Shown one piece after another: positions 12,276 through 24,427 of a DNA stretch of 64,000 nucleotides. Numbering within the stretch: position 1 is the stretch's first letter; every line of letters starts with the position of its first letter. Made by a program: the position numbers and the translations under genes. The DNA is from Amorphophallus konjac (taxonomy: Eukaryota; Streptophyta; Magnoliopsida; Alismatales; Araceae). The notes beneath the pieces were generated by a model. The model saw only the letters and a program-made list of their open reading frames with translations. It was not told the origin of the DNA and ran no database searches. The stretch is from contig CM040121.1 of the NCBI GenBank assembly GCA_022559845.1, forward strand, positions 564,085,581 to 564,149,580, given 5' to 3'.

Positions 12276-12630
12276 GTTCTCCTGACAGTGCTTTAAACTA
12301 TTGATTATGCGTTCTTAAAACCAGAAACTTACTATGTTAGTATGATATCTTTATCTATAAGCAAGGCAGAACGTGATGTTAATATTGTATTATGATCATA
12401 AACATTAATTTTTCATTGATCTACATGAAAGATGCTTAGAAAATCCTAAGTTGAATGATCATGAAGAATTTGATAAAAACCCTTAGTTAACACTTGTATA
12501 AATTTTGATTTATGTAAGATATATATTTGATCTTAGCATTATTGTTTGACAGTCATGCCACTCCGGTGGGATTGACTGACCGCACCGTCTTGGTTTCTAT
12601 GCTTATTAGCCTCAATTCTTGTAATAGATG

Positions 12631-12740
12631 GGACTCTCCACCGGATATTCCTTCCGTCGGACTAGGACCACTATTATGAGACATCCGTAAGATCCCGTGA
12701 GCCTGGGATTCCCACTAGGACGCCGGGCAGGTTGTACCCT
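12631..12740. repeat. Cross-family block, LTR A copy
   Basis: The block holds GGACTCTCC, TCCGTAAG, GGATTCCC and GCCGGGCAGGTTGTACCCT in the same order and spacing as in LTR B (16901-17013, 31246-31358) and the element D leader (43553-43663). The other A copy is at 38048-38156. Confidence 0.75.
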
Positions 12741-12811
12741 AAAGACATGAACCCATGAACGTGTTTGAATTGTGTTTTGGGCCAGTTCAAATTAAACTGG
12801 TCTGTGTCCTG

Positions 12812-12900
12812 TAACGGGCCAAGATTGGACCGTCACATAAACATAACGGCCCTGTGTACGACCGTCACGTTCATGTAACGGCCCTGTTATAGACCGTTAC
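12812..12900. repeat. Hairpin motif cluster 2, LTR A
   Basis: Three units. The clearest, at 12875-12900, has arms GTAACGG and CCGTTAC around CCCTGTTATAGA. The 3' LTR copy is at 38228-38318. Confidence 0.7.
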
Positions 12901-13887
12901 CGATAAGATATTAATAAGGTTTTCTTGTTTTATCATCATGAAGCAGTTATCAAGGTTGGCCTTGAACTATGAGATCATGTGAAATCCTTGTTTACATCCT
13001 TGTTACCTAAAGACTAATAGTCTTTCTACTTGATGTCATTCCAATTTTGTTGGAATTTCTCTTGATCTTAGAAGTAAGTTCGTGAGCTTAACCTTGGAAC
13101 TCTTGGCCATTTAATGTGATGAATGTCTAGACTAGGATCATTGATCCAAACCTTCAATGCCAACACATCATAAAGGGCCCGATCTGGTCCTGGGAGGAGC
13201 GCCCGAAAGTACTTGTGTCCCGGGGAGTTTGTAATGACAAGGTGTGGCATTGCACCGAAGTGCATGACTAGCGTGATTGGTCTATGACATTTCCACTTTT
13301 ACTCAATTACTTGAAATTCCTGTGTGACATGATATGCGTGCTTGATATGGCCAATTCCATTTATCATTTCATGACATGAAAAGTTCTTGTTATACTTGTG
13401 TTTACTCTTTACTTGAAAGCTCATATTCTTTTTCCTATCTATCTCTTGTCCTTTATTTATTATTGCTTTTGTTACAACGTTATTCATAAATGGTTAATCA
13501 CTTTAATTATGACTGATGATAGAGATATAAAATCCTACTGAGCTTTGCTCACCCCTACTTTCCAATCATTTTCAGGTAGCTCGGATGAGGACGTGCATTC
13601 TGATGGGGATGGGAACAAGTGATTCAAGGAGCGAGCCATTTAGAGTTTATGTTCAAGTCAAGTTTGGATTAGTTGTTATCTAGAGTTGTTGTATTTTCCA
13701 TTAATGAGATAGAAGTCCACGAGGAGTCAGGTGTAATTGAATACTTACTATTTTGATTATTAATAAAGTTGGGTTGATTGTTTCTTTATTATTAGCCTGG
13801 TGGTTAGTCTCTTGTGGCAATGTATACTCTGATTGACATGATTGATATAAACTGCTACGTTCCGATTTTCTGCGTCGGGGCATGACA

Positions 13888-14096
13888 GTTTTTCTGATAT
13901 CAGAGCCTAGGTTTTCTCTAGACCCTAGGTTGCTAGTAGTGTTATAGAACCTTTAACCTTAGTAAAGTCAGAATCTGACCCAGTGAGTTGGGTAGAGACT
14001 TGGGCTAAAGATTAGTTAATTAATTAACTAGCTATAAAAAGATAGATCCAACAGAACGTTCTCAATTACTTCTTTTATGTTGTAGGAATTTCCGTG
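13888..14096 (+). other. Element A leader
   Basis: Untranslated leader between the 5' LTR and the gag ATG at 14097, holding only the primer site. No ORF or other signal is seen. Confidence 0.7.
13895..13912 (+). other. Primer binding site, element A
   Basis: TGATATCAGAGCCTAGGT starts eight bases after the 5' LTR. It is one G-to-A change from the initiator Met-tRNA site, which B keeps intact as TGGTATCAGAGCC. Confidence 0.85.
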
Positions 14097-14467
14097 ATGG
14101 CGGCAGAACGCGCTCAATGGAGAGACATGCAACGTACAGTGCAGGGCCTGACCTACGCCTTACAGCAAGTAGCCCAAGGCGGCAGACAGCAAGGAGCAGG
14201 CAATCTACATCGAAACTTTCAGGGCTTGAATCCCCCGCGTTTTAGTGGATCTTCGGACCCGGATGTGGCTGAGAACTGGCTGAAGGAGACAGAAAGGATC
14301 TTCAGGGTTATGCAATGTGGAGATCAGGATCATGTCCTACTAGCGACTTTCCAATTAGAACGCGATGCTCGTGCTTGGTGGGAAGCCGTGGAAGCCACAC
14401 TTGGGAATATGTGTGCCACGTGGGATCAGTTCAAGGAGTTTTTCAATAGCAAGTACTTCTCAGATCG
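14097..14467 (+). pseudogene. gag: Element A gag, 5' part (split by B)
   Basis: ATG at 14097 (MAAERAQWRDMQR) opens the capsid region of a Ty3-gypsy gag. It has the family hallmark W-x-ETERIFRVM, then ATFQLERDARAWWEA and FFNSKYFSDR. The reading frame is broken at residue 124 where element B inserted after GATCG (14463-14467). The frame resumes at 32555-32559 with the duplicated bases and continues VQEKK. It is 70-80 percent similar by eye to B's own gag. A GTG codon precedes the ATG in frame, but the ATG matches the start in B. Confidence 0.92.
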
Positions 14468-14894
14468 TGTAGCAACCCTGATAAATTAAAGGACTAGAAA
14501 GTCTGAATAAATTAAAAATAATAAATTAAACAAGGCCCAGACCTTGTACATAACCCTCTTACGACCTAAAAAGTCTTACAAAAAGGATTCATGGACCCTA
14601 CCATTATATGATAATAAATTTAAGAATAACATGTTAATTTTAAGTAGGCATTTAATGTGCAACATAATTTTAATCGAATTAAGAATCATTAAATCTCGAA
14701 AAAAATGTCAATTTATATTTTATTACTAATTTAGAAATTTTAATATTTCACATTTATTACATTATAATCGTATTAGAAGGGAGAATGATATATATATAAG
14801 ATTTAATTACATTAAAGATATGTAAAAGATAAAAGAATGAGTATATATGTAATTTTGGTTCTTTCAAGGGGATTGAGAAATGACCAAAACTCAA

Positions 14895-15415
14895 TTGACG
14901 CCTCTTTGTGCAGGCGTATCCAACGTGAAAAGCGACTTAACACAAGTCGTTATTTATAAATTAGTGAAAATCAAATAAAGTATTTAGCTAAAGAGTTATA
15001 GAGATGATAGGGATATAAACATAATAAAAGTCTTTTAAAAGGTCAAGGAGAAATGCCAAATGCAATTGACGCCATCACCTTGGGCGGGTATTTCAAATGC
15101 GACGACTTAATAAAAGTCGTTATTTTATTCTAAAATGAATAGTGCCCATTTTTGAATTAAAGAATTTTGGAAAACTAATGATATGAAAAAATAGAGAAAA
15201 ATGGAAAACTCGTACCCCTAAAATTTTCCATCAAGATCATATCAAGAAAAAAAGATAAAAATCCAGAAAGATCGTTAGACCTTAAAATAACAAATCGGGG
15301 AAAGGTGAATGACGCCCCCGAGCAAGTCGTCATTTAATTTTTGACGACTGTGTATACAAGCGTCATTTATTGAAATAACGTCCCAACATTAGGCGTCATT
15401 TACAAATCAACCCGT
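14895..15415. repeat. Hairpin motifs, LTR B upstream cluster
   Basis: Units such as TTGACGCC...GGCGT, GACGCCATCACCTTGGGCG, TGACGCCC...GTCGTCA and ACGTCC...GGCGTCA recur every 30-120 bp, flanking the TATA-proximal region. The 3' LTR copies run from about 29239 to 29755. Confidence 0.65.
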
Positions 15416-15560
15416 TGGTGTTTGGTTCGAACAAGGATGATATCTGGGTAAGTTGGATTAGGGAAAGGATCAATATGTGGAATAGCTAAAGTCTAATCGG
15501 ATTCTAATAAGGAAGTTCTAATCCTAATCGAACTCCTAGAACCTATTAAGATTCCTTCTC

Positions 15561-15570
15561 CTATAAATAC
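15561..15570 (+). promoter_or_regulatory. TATA box, element B 5' LTR
   Basis: CTATAAATAC, a near-consensus plant TATA box; the 3' LTR copy is at 29907-29916. Downstream sequence is CT-rich. Confidence 0.65.
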
Positions 15571-16252
15571 CCATCCTTCCGTCGAACTTCCTGTTGACAA
15601 TAGTGATCAAAGAAGCCCTACTGTGGAAGTTCATCGTCCTCTTGTTGAAGAACACAGGAGTTCTTCGTCATCTTCTTCTTCTTCCTTGCTACATGAAGGC
15701 TTAAAGGGAAGGGGAAGGCCGTTCTCCCTCTGCTACTTAAATCCTTTGAACCAAAGGAGCCATCTACCTGCTACTATATTCTTTTAAGGTTTTATTGGTT
15801 GCCGAAGAAGCCAAGTTGCAGCTTCCCAGCTATTGTTTCTTCATCAAATCACCCAGAAGAAGACTTCTTCTTCCTCCTCTTTCTCCTGCAACAAGAAGGG
15901 CGCAAGAAGCCATCTTCTTCTTGCTGAAGGAAGGCCGCCGTCTTCCTTGGGGTTTTTTTTTTCTTTACTATGCGTGAAGACCTCAGCGGCTGAGACATAC
16001 GTACTTACCAATTAGTACTGCTGTTGTTACTGTTTTGTCATCGATTGCTGAAGGGGCTATCATCTTCTTCCTGATATCTAGTGAATCGGTTGTGGTTCAT
16101 CTTCTTCACGTTCAATCAAACATCATCAATCCAAGGTAGGTTTTCTCAAGTGTTAAGCAAAACATATGGTTATTAGGCCATCCGCATGCATGTAGAATTG
16201 TTAGCAGTGATATTGATATATCTGTTTTCCTTTATTTCTGTATTTCTTGAAA

Positions 16253-16760
16253 TGACGCCCCAGCTTAAGGCGTTATTTTGATTTAACGCCCATACGAACA
16301 GTCGTCAATTGACTAGTTGGTTAATAATATTGCATTCAATAATTATGAACCCGTACATGTTAAACTAATGCATGATTATATTACAGAATTCCTGATAGTT
16401 TCTTGATTGGACATGAAGTAACGACCATGTCTAGGTCGGCAAATGAATGAACGCCCCTGTAAACGGGCACCAATTTAGGGATAAAATGTGATATTATAGA
16501 AATAATTATAATATTCCTGGATATTGAAATGACGACATGTACCCTACCCTTTAATTTGTTATATGACGCCCTTGACTAGGGCGCTATTTACTGAATTGAA
16601 GCTATCATGAAAGGCGTCATTTTTATAAATATCAAAATGGGAAAATGTTTATAGATCTTAATCTGGATGAAACGACTGAGTGAATAGTCGTCATTTATGG
16701 AATGGACGACCCTGACAAGGGCGCCAATTCATAAAATGAAGACTTAAGCTCAGGCGCCAT
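16253..16760. repeat. Hairpin motifs, LTR B downstream cluster
   Basis: At 16253-16275 the arms TGACGCC and GGCGTTA enclose nine bases. Further units with ACGCCC/GGGCG and ACGACC/GGGCG arms follow to 16760. All lie in the transcribed part of the LTR, downstream of the TATA box. They are repeated at about 30597-31108 in the 3' LTR. Confidence 0.65.
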
Positions 16761-16900
16761 TTGACTGATCCCTGATTTTCGTGGTTTTTATATAACCCTT
16801 GTTAATGGGTTATGCTTATCGGCACTATATTTCATTCCGTAAATATAGTCCCATGTTTCACGTTGTTTTATCGATTACCCACTATCTCTCAGTGATAGAC

Positions 16901-17013
16901 GAACTCTCCATAGGACATTCCGTTCCTTTGGACCAGTGACTTTATCATAGAGATCTCCGTGAGACTCCGCTAGCCTTGGATTCCCTCGAGGCAGCCGAGC
17001 TGGTTGTACCCTT
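16901..17013. repeat. Cross-family block, LTR B copy
   Basis: GAACTCTCC, GGACATTCCGT, TTGGACC, TCCGTGAGACTCC, TTGGATTCCCTC and GGTTGTACCCTT, in the same order as in LTR A and the D leader. The other B copy is at 31246-31358. Confidence 0.75.
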
Positions 17014-18210
17014 AAAACCTATGTCACTATGTGATTACCATGTCACTCTAAAGAAACATGGTATACCGGCCCTCATGACTTGCTAAAGAGGATGTCATGA
17101 GAATACTCTAAATTAATGGAATGGGAAACCATGCCATTAGTGTTCTTATGAATTAGGGGCCATACTTGGGGACCTCAATTCTATCTAGCTTATCATGTCC
17201 AAGAACGAGCGACCATCGCTATATGAGCGCTTATTCTTATTATCATGGCACCTAATTAGGGAGCCGATTCCACCTAGTTTTATCGTTAATCGTGATTGTA
17301 CCATTATTGTTGTCTTTATACATCATGTTCAATCCTTGAAATTCTATTCCACAAGATCTATCTTAAGATCCCTACAAACTTATTCCATTGAAACTCTATA
17401 TTGGCTATAACCATAGTGGATGTCGAAAAATACACGATCAATGCCTGCGCATATAAGGGCCCGATCTGATCCTGGAGGAGCACCTGAAAGTACTAGTGCC
17501 CATGGGAGTTGTAATGATCACGGTGTGGCATTGCACCGAAGTGCATGACTAGCTTGATTAGACATTCCACAATCTCATACTCGACTTGACATGACATGAC
17601 TTGCGTGACCCGGAAAGGGTATTTATATACTTGCTTGAAACGTGATAGCCAATTCCCGACATGACATGATGAATATACTTGCTTAAATATCTTGACATTT
17701 ATTGATATAAGTTCTTGAAAGACATGCTAGTTCACTCAATTATCTCTTGTTATACTCCCTCTCTTTTGTCGTTTTACGCAAACATGCATAGCTTTATTGC
17801 ATTCATGTAACATGTAATTTACTTAAAGCAAGCTAGCTCTTGAGATATAATTCCTACTGAGCGTTCGCTCATCTAGTGTTTTCCCCTATTTTTCAGGTAA
17901 GTCCGATGACGAGACTCAATCGGATGAGGAAGGTCAAGAGTGAAGAGATTAGAGCTCTCCGTCTATCCAAGCGTCTACTAATCTTATCTTTCTAATTTCT
18001 TGAGTGAATAATTGTACTTTTTTCTTTTATTGAGTCTTAGCATTTTCATTTGTAATAGAAGTACTTTGAGGTTGTGATTGAATAAAGGATTGGGTTATCT
18101 TTACTTTTGCGCACTCTGTCTTTGTGTTGAATACACTAACGCTCTGATTGACATGATCGATATAAACTCGTCACGCGTCTCCGAGTTCCTTCCGCGCTCG
18201 AGGCGTGACA

Positions 18211-18373
18211 GTTTTTGTGGTATCAGAGCCTAGGATATTCAATTCCTAGGAAACCCAAGTCCAAGGATAGGTTTAAAACCTTTAACCGGTGAGATTGGGT
18301 AGAACCAAGGGTTAAGTTAACTTAGAATCAAAACCTTTGAACATAATCACATATTAATATAGTTATTGTAATT
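18211..18373 (+). other. Element B leader with primer binding site
   Basis: The primer binding site TGGTATCAGAGCC is at 18218-18230, an exact initiator Met-tRNA match. The leader is cut at GTAGG (18374-18378) by element C. It resumes at 24428 only a few bases before the gag ATG. Confidence 0.85.
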
Positions 18374-18378
18374 GTAGG

Positions 18379-20434
18379 TGATGGGAATCGACGCCGAGCA
18401 TGTACTTTTTCTTTTGCATTTATGTCCTTTTAGTTTGTGTTTATATCCTTGGGAAAGTATGTACGCAAATGTAAGGCTTTATAAGTCAAGGAGTCATTCC
18501 CATGGATTGTGTGGATTTTTATGTAATTATACAGTAGGACCAGCAAGGGGGCCCTCAGCCCTTTCCCATTGGTCCATGTCACCTATGTGGGGCTGGTCAA
18601 CCATCCTAGGTGGCCATCTAGAAGGGTTGAATGTCAAATGCCATATGGGTAGACAAAGGGAGTAAAAAGTCTAAGGTAGGCTACCTACCATGTCAAGCTT
18701 GTCTCCCACTTGGGTTATTTTATTTTTTTTGTGTGTGTTGGTCACATTTAATCTAGGTCATTCATTCCCCATCCCTAGATCCAATAGTGGAGATTGGATT
18801 AGATTGGAGGCATATAAATACTTGTATTTTCCATTTGAATATTAATGAAAGTGAAAAAATCATTGTGCAAGAACCCCTCTCTTGGAGAATTTTGACCTCT
18901 CCTATCTATCCCCCTGGTTTCTTCATCCCCAACCCCCATTGTAGAGTGATATCTCCTTTCTCCCACCTCCGGTGATCATCGGTGCCGCCGCCGCCGCCGT
19001 TCGTGTCGCCATCACGCCGCCGCGGAGCCGCCTTCGGTGTTCTGTCCATCCTGGATAGAGGCTTCTTGTCCGAATATCTGCTCTCCACCACGTGACGATG
19101 TCAAGCTGTAATTTTTATGGTGTGTTCTTCCCTTGTATCCCAAGCTCCACATAAATTTTCACGCCTAAATTCTATCGTTTAGTATTTTCCCATTTTCGTG
19201 CATCTTTCATTCCTACTTCTGTTTTGTCTCTGTCTACAGTGACAGCAGCCCTGTGTTTCCCACCTCCGGCCATCTTTTGGATTTTTCCAAACCCTCCCAA
19301 TTTTACTGAGAGTTCGGTCCATCCCCCCTACTTCCACAAATTTTCGTAATTTTTTATCAGCCTCTATCTATTTTTAAAAATTCATGTTCTTCCTCAGCTA
19401 CAGTGTTGTCAGTCAGATCCCATATCCGACCACCCTCCACTTCCAAAATCAGAACAAATCACCACAACTTCCCAATCCAGATCCAAAAATAGTCCTGGTT
19501 TCGTAACTTGATTTCCCACAACTTTTCTGAAGAACTCAACCCCAGATTCGGAAGTCTACCTCGCGGTCAAAGGTAATCCACAGGAAAGTTCTCTGCTGAC
19601 CTGAGATTTCAGGAACTGTACAACAGCAACCTTCAAAATTCGCCAATTAGAAATACAGGCTTGATTATTTTTTGTAATCACCCTGAGTTGAAGCCCTTCA
19701 AAGCATCTTTCCAACGGCACCGGTTTCGTTGCATTCCGACGTCGGGGCTGATCGCAGCGTCCGTTCTCGCCGGAGCGCGCGCCGGAAAACAGAACCGACA
19801 GGTCCGTGGCCGGTTATTCCGACCGGTGCCGATCGGAGCCGCCCGGCCTTCGGCCGGCGAACCAGCGTGTCGCCAGCCTGGGGAACGCTTCCCTAAGTGT
19901 CCCCACTACAGCGGTGTCACCGGGTCCCACTCGACCCCTCCGGACAGCACGTGGGCCCCACCATCACTAGTTCGGGTGCTGCCGAAGAGACGCGAGAAGC
20001 CGCCCGTCAACCCGAATTCGGTCCTCCCGGGCCCGTTTGTGTAGCCCTTTACCTCCCTGCGTGGAGTGGGCAGTAATTCATTTGCTGTAATATGGTGTAT
20101 TAATTGTCCCGGGAGTACGAGTTTCGGCCGGGTCCGTCGTCCCCATGCCGAGCGCGTGGAGGTATCATTTTCGCTCCCTTCTCGGCATTTTGCTTACTTC
20201 ATATATATTTGTTTATGCCGCTGCTAGAGAGCATGTGTAGGGATATCTAGCTCGCTTTATCTATTCATTACCGCTACTGCGAGAGAGTGCGAGACCGTCC
20301 CGTGACCCGATCCGGGCACAAAAGAGAGCCGATCACCCTAGCTCATTGCCGGTTTCTCAACCGCGCACATCCGACGCTTCCCTTGTTAAGGGGCAGTCAC
20401 GAGCTTGTCGTGTCCGTGGTCTCGTCCCGCATCA
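18379..20434 (+). repeat. Element C 5' LTR
   Basis: 2056 bp. Landmarks: TATA box at 18811-18820, a CGCCG run near 18985, and a GC-rich coding-like stretch at 19730-20040 with inverted CGGCC/GGCCG segments. The LTR ends CGTCCCGCATCA. Open frames such as 18378-18665 and 19661-20044 recur in the 3' LTR with changes that do not look selected. Confidence 0.95.
18811..18820 (+). promoter_or_regulatory. TATA box, element C 5' LTR
   Basis: CATATAAATA, followed by a start-like TTCCATTTG region; an identical copy is at 22801-22810 in the 3' LTR. Confidence 0.65.
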
Positions 20435-20803
20435 ATTTGGTATCAGAGCGAGTTGAGTCTAGGGTGTCCAAATCAAAAAAAAAGTGTCATTTACGTCTAG
20501 TCATTAGTCATTGTCTAAGTCGCATTTAGGGTCATCATTGTTTTAAAATAAAAAAAATATCTTTTTGGGTCGCATTTACATCCCTTTACTCGGTATATCA
20601 AAAGGTGTTGTCCGAACGTTAGGCTACGCCTATCGGGAAGGCCGCACACTTGTGCGAGTGATCTTCGGATCGGTTATCTCCGCCACGTACCGGGTTTTGG
20701 TCATGTCTAGGTGCATTGGTTAGCAAAACATTTTGCTTTTAAACAAAAAAAAAAATGGTCTTGCATCTCCATTCCTAGGGGGCCCAACCCCATCTTTGCA
20801 ACC
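20435..20803 (+). other. Element C leader with primer binding site
   Basis: TGGTATCAGAGC at 20438-20449 is a perfect initiator Met-tRNA primer site four bases after the LTR. Two A-rich runs (about 20476 and 20745) follow. No ORF of its own is supported. Confidence 0.85.
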
Positions 20804-21919
20804 ATGGCCGCATCCCGAGCCTATAGTCCCGATGAAGTGGGCGCAATGTTCCAAGCCATGATGGGACAAGTGCAAAGGTTTAGTACAAGCCTAGATCGGT
20901 TTAGTACTAGCCTAGATCGGTCTATCGGGGTAGATTGGTTGTTCCCGGAGCCACCCCAAGGACCCCTTCACCATGAGAAGGACATTCCTTCCTCATCCAT
21001 GAGAGCTCCAATGTCACCACTCTCTATTTCCGAACTTGATTCAGAACCATCTCATTTGGAACTACCAAAGCCCGAGCCCCCAGGATTTCTAACGGGTACT
21101 CTTTATATAGTCGAGCCACTTCTTAGATGGCTCAAGGAAGGCTCGGTCCCACATCCCTTTCCATCCATGGACCCCACCCTACCTTTAGTGCCGGTCAACT
21201 CCTTCCATACCACATTTCGATCTAGTCACCATGTTGACACATTAGACGATCTTGTCATGGGATTAGATTCACAATGGAAGTTGACACATATGTTGGCCCG
21301 AGGCTTCGACCAACCCACGAGTCGTAGCTTCACCCATCCAGCCTTCGGGTCCATTACCTCCGAGTGCACCGTGGGTTGTGTCACCACGGAGGTTCTTCTA
21401 CTTCTCCCGCTACCGGATGAGCCCGACTTCATGACTTTGTTTCCGAGGGAGGAGTCATATTTCCTATACACGGTCCCCTCTACCATGACGGAGGAAGGTG
21501 ACCACCCGCACCTTCAAGAATTTCACGATTGGGACCATGTCATGTTGGAACCCACTTCATGGGGTCACACCTTCTTCGACCCTTTTGACCCCTTCACTAG
21601 TGAACCTCCCGAGTTTTCATACTCACTACCCTTCTTCCGCGGAGTTCACTATCCCCCCTTTTCCACTCGGGCCAAGCAAACTCCACATAGCCATAGGTCC
21701 GAACCTTCATTTGGGGGTAATGAAAACTTTGGTTACCCCGATCCATCTAAACCACCCGCACCTCCCGGACTTCCCACATCCAAGCCCAATCTCCATGATT
21801 GGTGCATCGTCGGGTGTCTAGGAGTTCTCCATGACGTCAACCACCGGTTATGTCAGATGCATGCATGGCATACGTTCGGGTGTCCTGGTCCGCCGTCACC
21901 CATATACGGGTCGGACTAG
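20804..21919 (+). CDS. Unrecognised ORF of element C (371 aa)
   Basis: The frame is open from 20711, but the ATG at 20804 sits in ACCATGG, an excellent plant start context, and begins MAASRAYSPDEVGAMFQ. I therefore place the start there. The protein is rich in Pro, Ser, His and Phe and acidic in places. It contains a seven-residue tandem duplication (RFSTSLD twice, about residues 26-39) and ends CPGPPSPIYGSD. There is no CCHC knuckle, no DTG protease, no RT or integrase motif, and no signal peptide or membrane helix that I can see. It fills most of the space between the leader and the 3' LTR, and the frame is intact. It could be a trans-acting structural protein, a captured host segment or a very diverged gag; I cannot choose. 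Expression would come from the LTR promoter. Confidence 0.6.
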   Translation: MAASRAYSPDEVGAMFQAMMGQVQRFSTSLDRFSTSLDRSIGVDWLFPEPPQGPLHHEKDIPSSSMRAPMSPLSISELDSEPSHLELPKPEPPGFLTGTLYIVEPLLRWLKEGSVPHPFPSMDPTLPLVPVNSFHTTFRSSHHVDTLDDLVMGLDSQWKLTHMLARGFDQPTSRSFTHPAFGSITSECTVGCVTTEVLLLLPLPDEPDFMTLFPREESYFLYTVPSTMTEEGDHPHLQEFHDWDHVMLEPTSWGHTFFDPFDPFTSEPPEFSYSLPFFRGVHYPPFSTRAKQTPHSHRSEPSFGGNENFGYPDPSKPPAPPGLPTSKPNLHDWCIVGCLGVLHDVNHRLCQMHAWHTFGCPGPPSPIYGSD

Positions 21920-22368
21920 CAGTAGGTTTGTCTCGAGTCATTCATGATTCCGTATTATTTCTTCTTTGTGTGGTTTGTTTGCATGGTTTGTGTGTAGTTT
22001 GTTTGTCTGCATGTGTCTTGTGCAAGCTCATCGATGCCAGTCCCTTATGAGTGTGAAGCGATTAGACTCACTCGATGAGTATGGGATCGGTTCTACATCT
22101 ATACCCGGATCAGTCACCTACAGGGACTCAGTGGTGATTCCTAATGAGTCTTCGAACTGCTTCCTTCCCTTTTGAGAGTGCCCCACCCGGAGTGTCCACC
22201 TTCGGCCCATAGCAGTCCGCACATATCGAGTATATATGGAATGAGCAGGTGACAATCACTCGGAGTGGAGCGTACCCGCATTACTTAGCACGGTGACAGA
22301 TCTGCCGGAGTACTCGAGCATCCATACCCCTACTCGACGGGGTCGAGTTCCTCCCACCCGGGGAGAGT
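21920..22368 (+). other. Element C 3' untranslated region and polypurine tract
   Basis: No ORF with support. A short purine run GGGGAGAG (22360-22367) abuts the 3' LTR and is the likely plus-strand primer, though weaker than those of A and B. Confidence 0.6.
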
Positions 22369-24427
22369 TGATGGGAATCGACGCCGAGCATGTACTTTTT
22401 CTTTTACATTTATGTCCTTTTAGTTTGTGTTTATATCCTTGGGAAAGTATGTATGCAAATGTAAGGCTTTATAAGTCAAGGAGTCATTCCCATGGATTGT
22501 GTGGGTTTTTATGCAATTATACAGTAGGACCAGCAAGGGGGCCCTCAGCCCTTTCCCATTGGTCCATGTCACCTATGTGGGGCTGGTCAACCATCCTAGG
22601 TGGCCATCTAGAAGGGTTGAATGTCAAATGCCATATGGGTAGACAAAGGGAGTAAAAAGTCTAAGGTAGGCTACCTACCATGTCAAGCTTGTCTCCTACT
22701 TGGGTTATTTTATTTTTTGTGTGTGTGTTGGTCACATTTAATCTAGGCCATTCATTCCACATCTCTAGATCCAATGGTGGAGATTGGATTAGATTGGAGG
22801 CATATAAATACTTGTATTTTCCATTTGAATATTAATGAAAGTGAAAAAATCATTGTGCAAGAACCCCTCTCTTGGAGAATTTCGACCTCTCCTCTCTCTC
22901 CTCCTGGTTTCTTCATCCCCAACCCCCATTCTAGAGTGATATCTCCTTTCCCCCACCTCCGGTGATCATCGGTGCCGCCGCCGCCGCCGTTCGTGCCGCC
23001 ATCACGCCGCCGCGGAGCCGCCTTCGGTGTTCTGTCCATCCTGGATAGAGGCTTCTTGTCCGAATATCTGATCTCCACCACATGACGATCTCAAGCTGCA
23101 ATTTTTATGGTGTGTTCTTCCCTTGTATCCCAAGCTCCACATAAATTTTCACGCCTAAATTCCATCGTTTAGTATTTTCCCATTTTCGTGCATCTTTCAT
23201 TCCTAGTTCTGTTTTGTCTCTATCTACAGTGACAGCAGCCCTGTGTTTCCCACCTCCGGCCATCTTTTGGATTTGTCCAAACCCTCCCAATTTTATTGGG
23301 AGTTTTGTCCATCACCCCCTACTTCCACAAATTTTCGTAATTTTTTATCAGCCTTCTATCTATTTTTAGAAATTCATATTCTTCCTCAGCTACAGTGTTG
23401 TCAGTCAGATCCCAGATCCGACCACCCTCCACTTCCAAAATCAGACCAAATCACCACAACTTCCAAATCCAGATCCAAAAATAGTCTTGATTTCGTAACT
23501 TGATTTCCCACAATTTTTTGGAAGAACTCAACCCCAGATTCGGAAGTCTACCTCACGGTCAAAGGCAATCCACAGGAAAGTTCTCTACTGACCTGAGATT
23601 TCAGGAACTGTACAACAGCAACCTTCAAAATTCGCCAATCAGAAGTACAGGCTTGATTATTTTTCTGTAATCACCCTGAGTTGAATCCCTTCGAAGCATC
23701 TTTCCAACGGCACCAGTTTCGTCGCATTCCGACGTCGGGGCTGATCGCAGCGTCCGTTCTCGCCGGAGCGCGCGCCGAAAAATAGAACCGGCAGGTCCGT
23801 GGCCGATTATTCCGACCGGTGCCGATCGGAGCCGCCCGGCCTCCGGCCGGTGAACCAGCGTGCCGCCAGCCCGGGGAACGCTTCCCTAAGTGTCCCCACC
23901 ACAGCGGTGTCACCGGGTCCCACTCGACCCCTCCGGACAGCACGTGGGCCCCACCATCACTAGTTCGGGTGCTACCGAAGAGACGCGAGAAGCGGCCCGT
24001 CAACCCGAATTCGGTCCTCCCGGGCCCGTTTGTGTAGCCCTTTACCTCCCTGCGTGGAGTGGGCAGTAATTCATTTGCTGTAATATGGTGTATTAATTGT
24101 CCCGGGAGTACGAGTTTCGGCCGGGTCCGTCGTCCCCATGCCGAGCGCGTGGAGGTATCGTTTTCGCTCCCTTCTCGGCATTTTGCTTACTTCATATATA
24201 TTTGTTTATGCCGTTGCTAGAGAGCATGTGTAGGGATATCTAGCTCGCTTTATCTATTCATTACCGCTGCTGCGAGAGAGTGCGAGATCGTCCCGTGACC
24301 CGATCCGGGCACAAAAGAGAGCCGATCACCCTAGCTCATTGCCGGTTTCTCAACCGCGCACATCCGACGCTTCCCTCGTTAAGGGGCAGTCACGAGCTTG
24401 TCGTGTTCGTGGCCTCGTCCCGCATCA
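22369..24427 (+). repeat. Element C 3' LTR
   Basis: 2059 bp, colinear with 18379-20434 throughout. It carries the same TATA box (22801-22810) and ends CGTCCCGCATCA before the GTAGG duplication. The B gag ATG lies eight bases further on. Confidence 0.95.

Larger units (their letters stand above)
11142..13887 (+). repeat. Element A 5' LTR
   Basis: 2746 bp, TGTAGCATCC to GCATGACA. Landmarks: a CGG microsatellite at about 11477, a TATA box at 11585-11597, hairpin motif clusters at 12080-12275 and 12812-12900, a cross-family block at 12631-12740, and a CAG/GTAG splice-like junction at 13573-13578. The short minus-strand ORFs here are repeated in the 3' LTR and are not supported as genes. Confidence 0.93.
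14468..18210 (+). repeat. Element B 5' LTR
   Basis: 3743 bp. Landmarks: TATA box 15561-15570; CT-rich leader about 15655-15960; hairpin motifs at 14895-15415, 16253-16330 and 16440-16760; cross-family block 16901-17013; TTTTTCAG/GTAAGT at 17889-17902. It ends GGCGTGACA eight bases before the primer site. The small ORFs within it are duplicated in the 3' LTR and look incidental. Confidence 0.95.

Noticed and set aside
18218..18230. tRNA gene at TGGTATCAGAGCC and similar sites
   Set aside because: Only the 3'-end complement is present, beside LTR edges; no cloverleaf or A/B boxes.
18378..18665. ORF in element C LTRs (also 22293-22655) as a conserved gene
   Set aside because: It is present twice only because it lies in both LTRs; it spans the U3 region and has no domain.
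19661..20044. GC-rich ORF in LTR C (also 23819-24037)
   Set aside because: The two copies differ in reading-frame extent and lie in R/U5; the frame is explained by composition.
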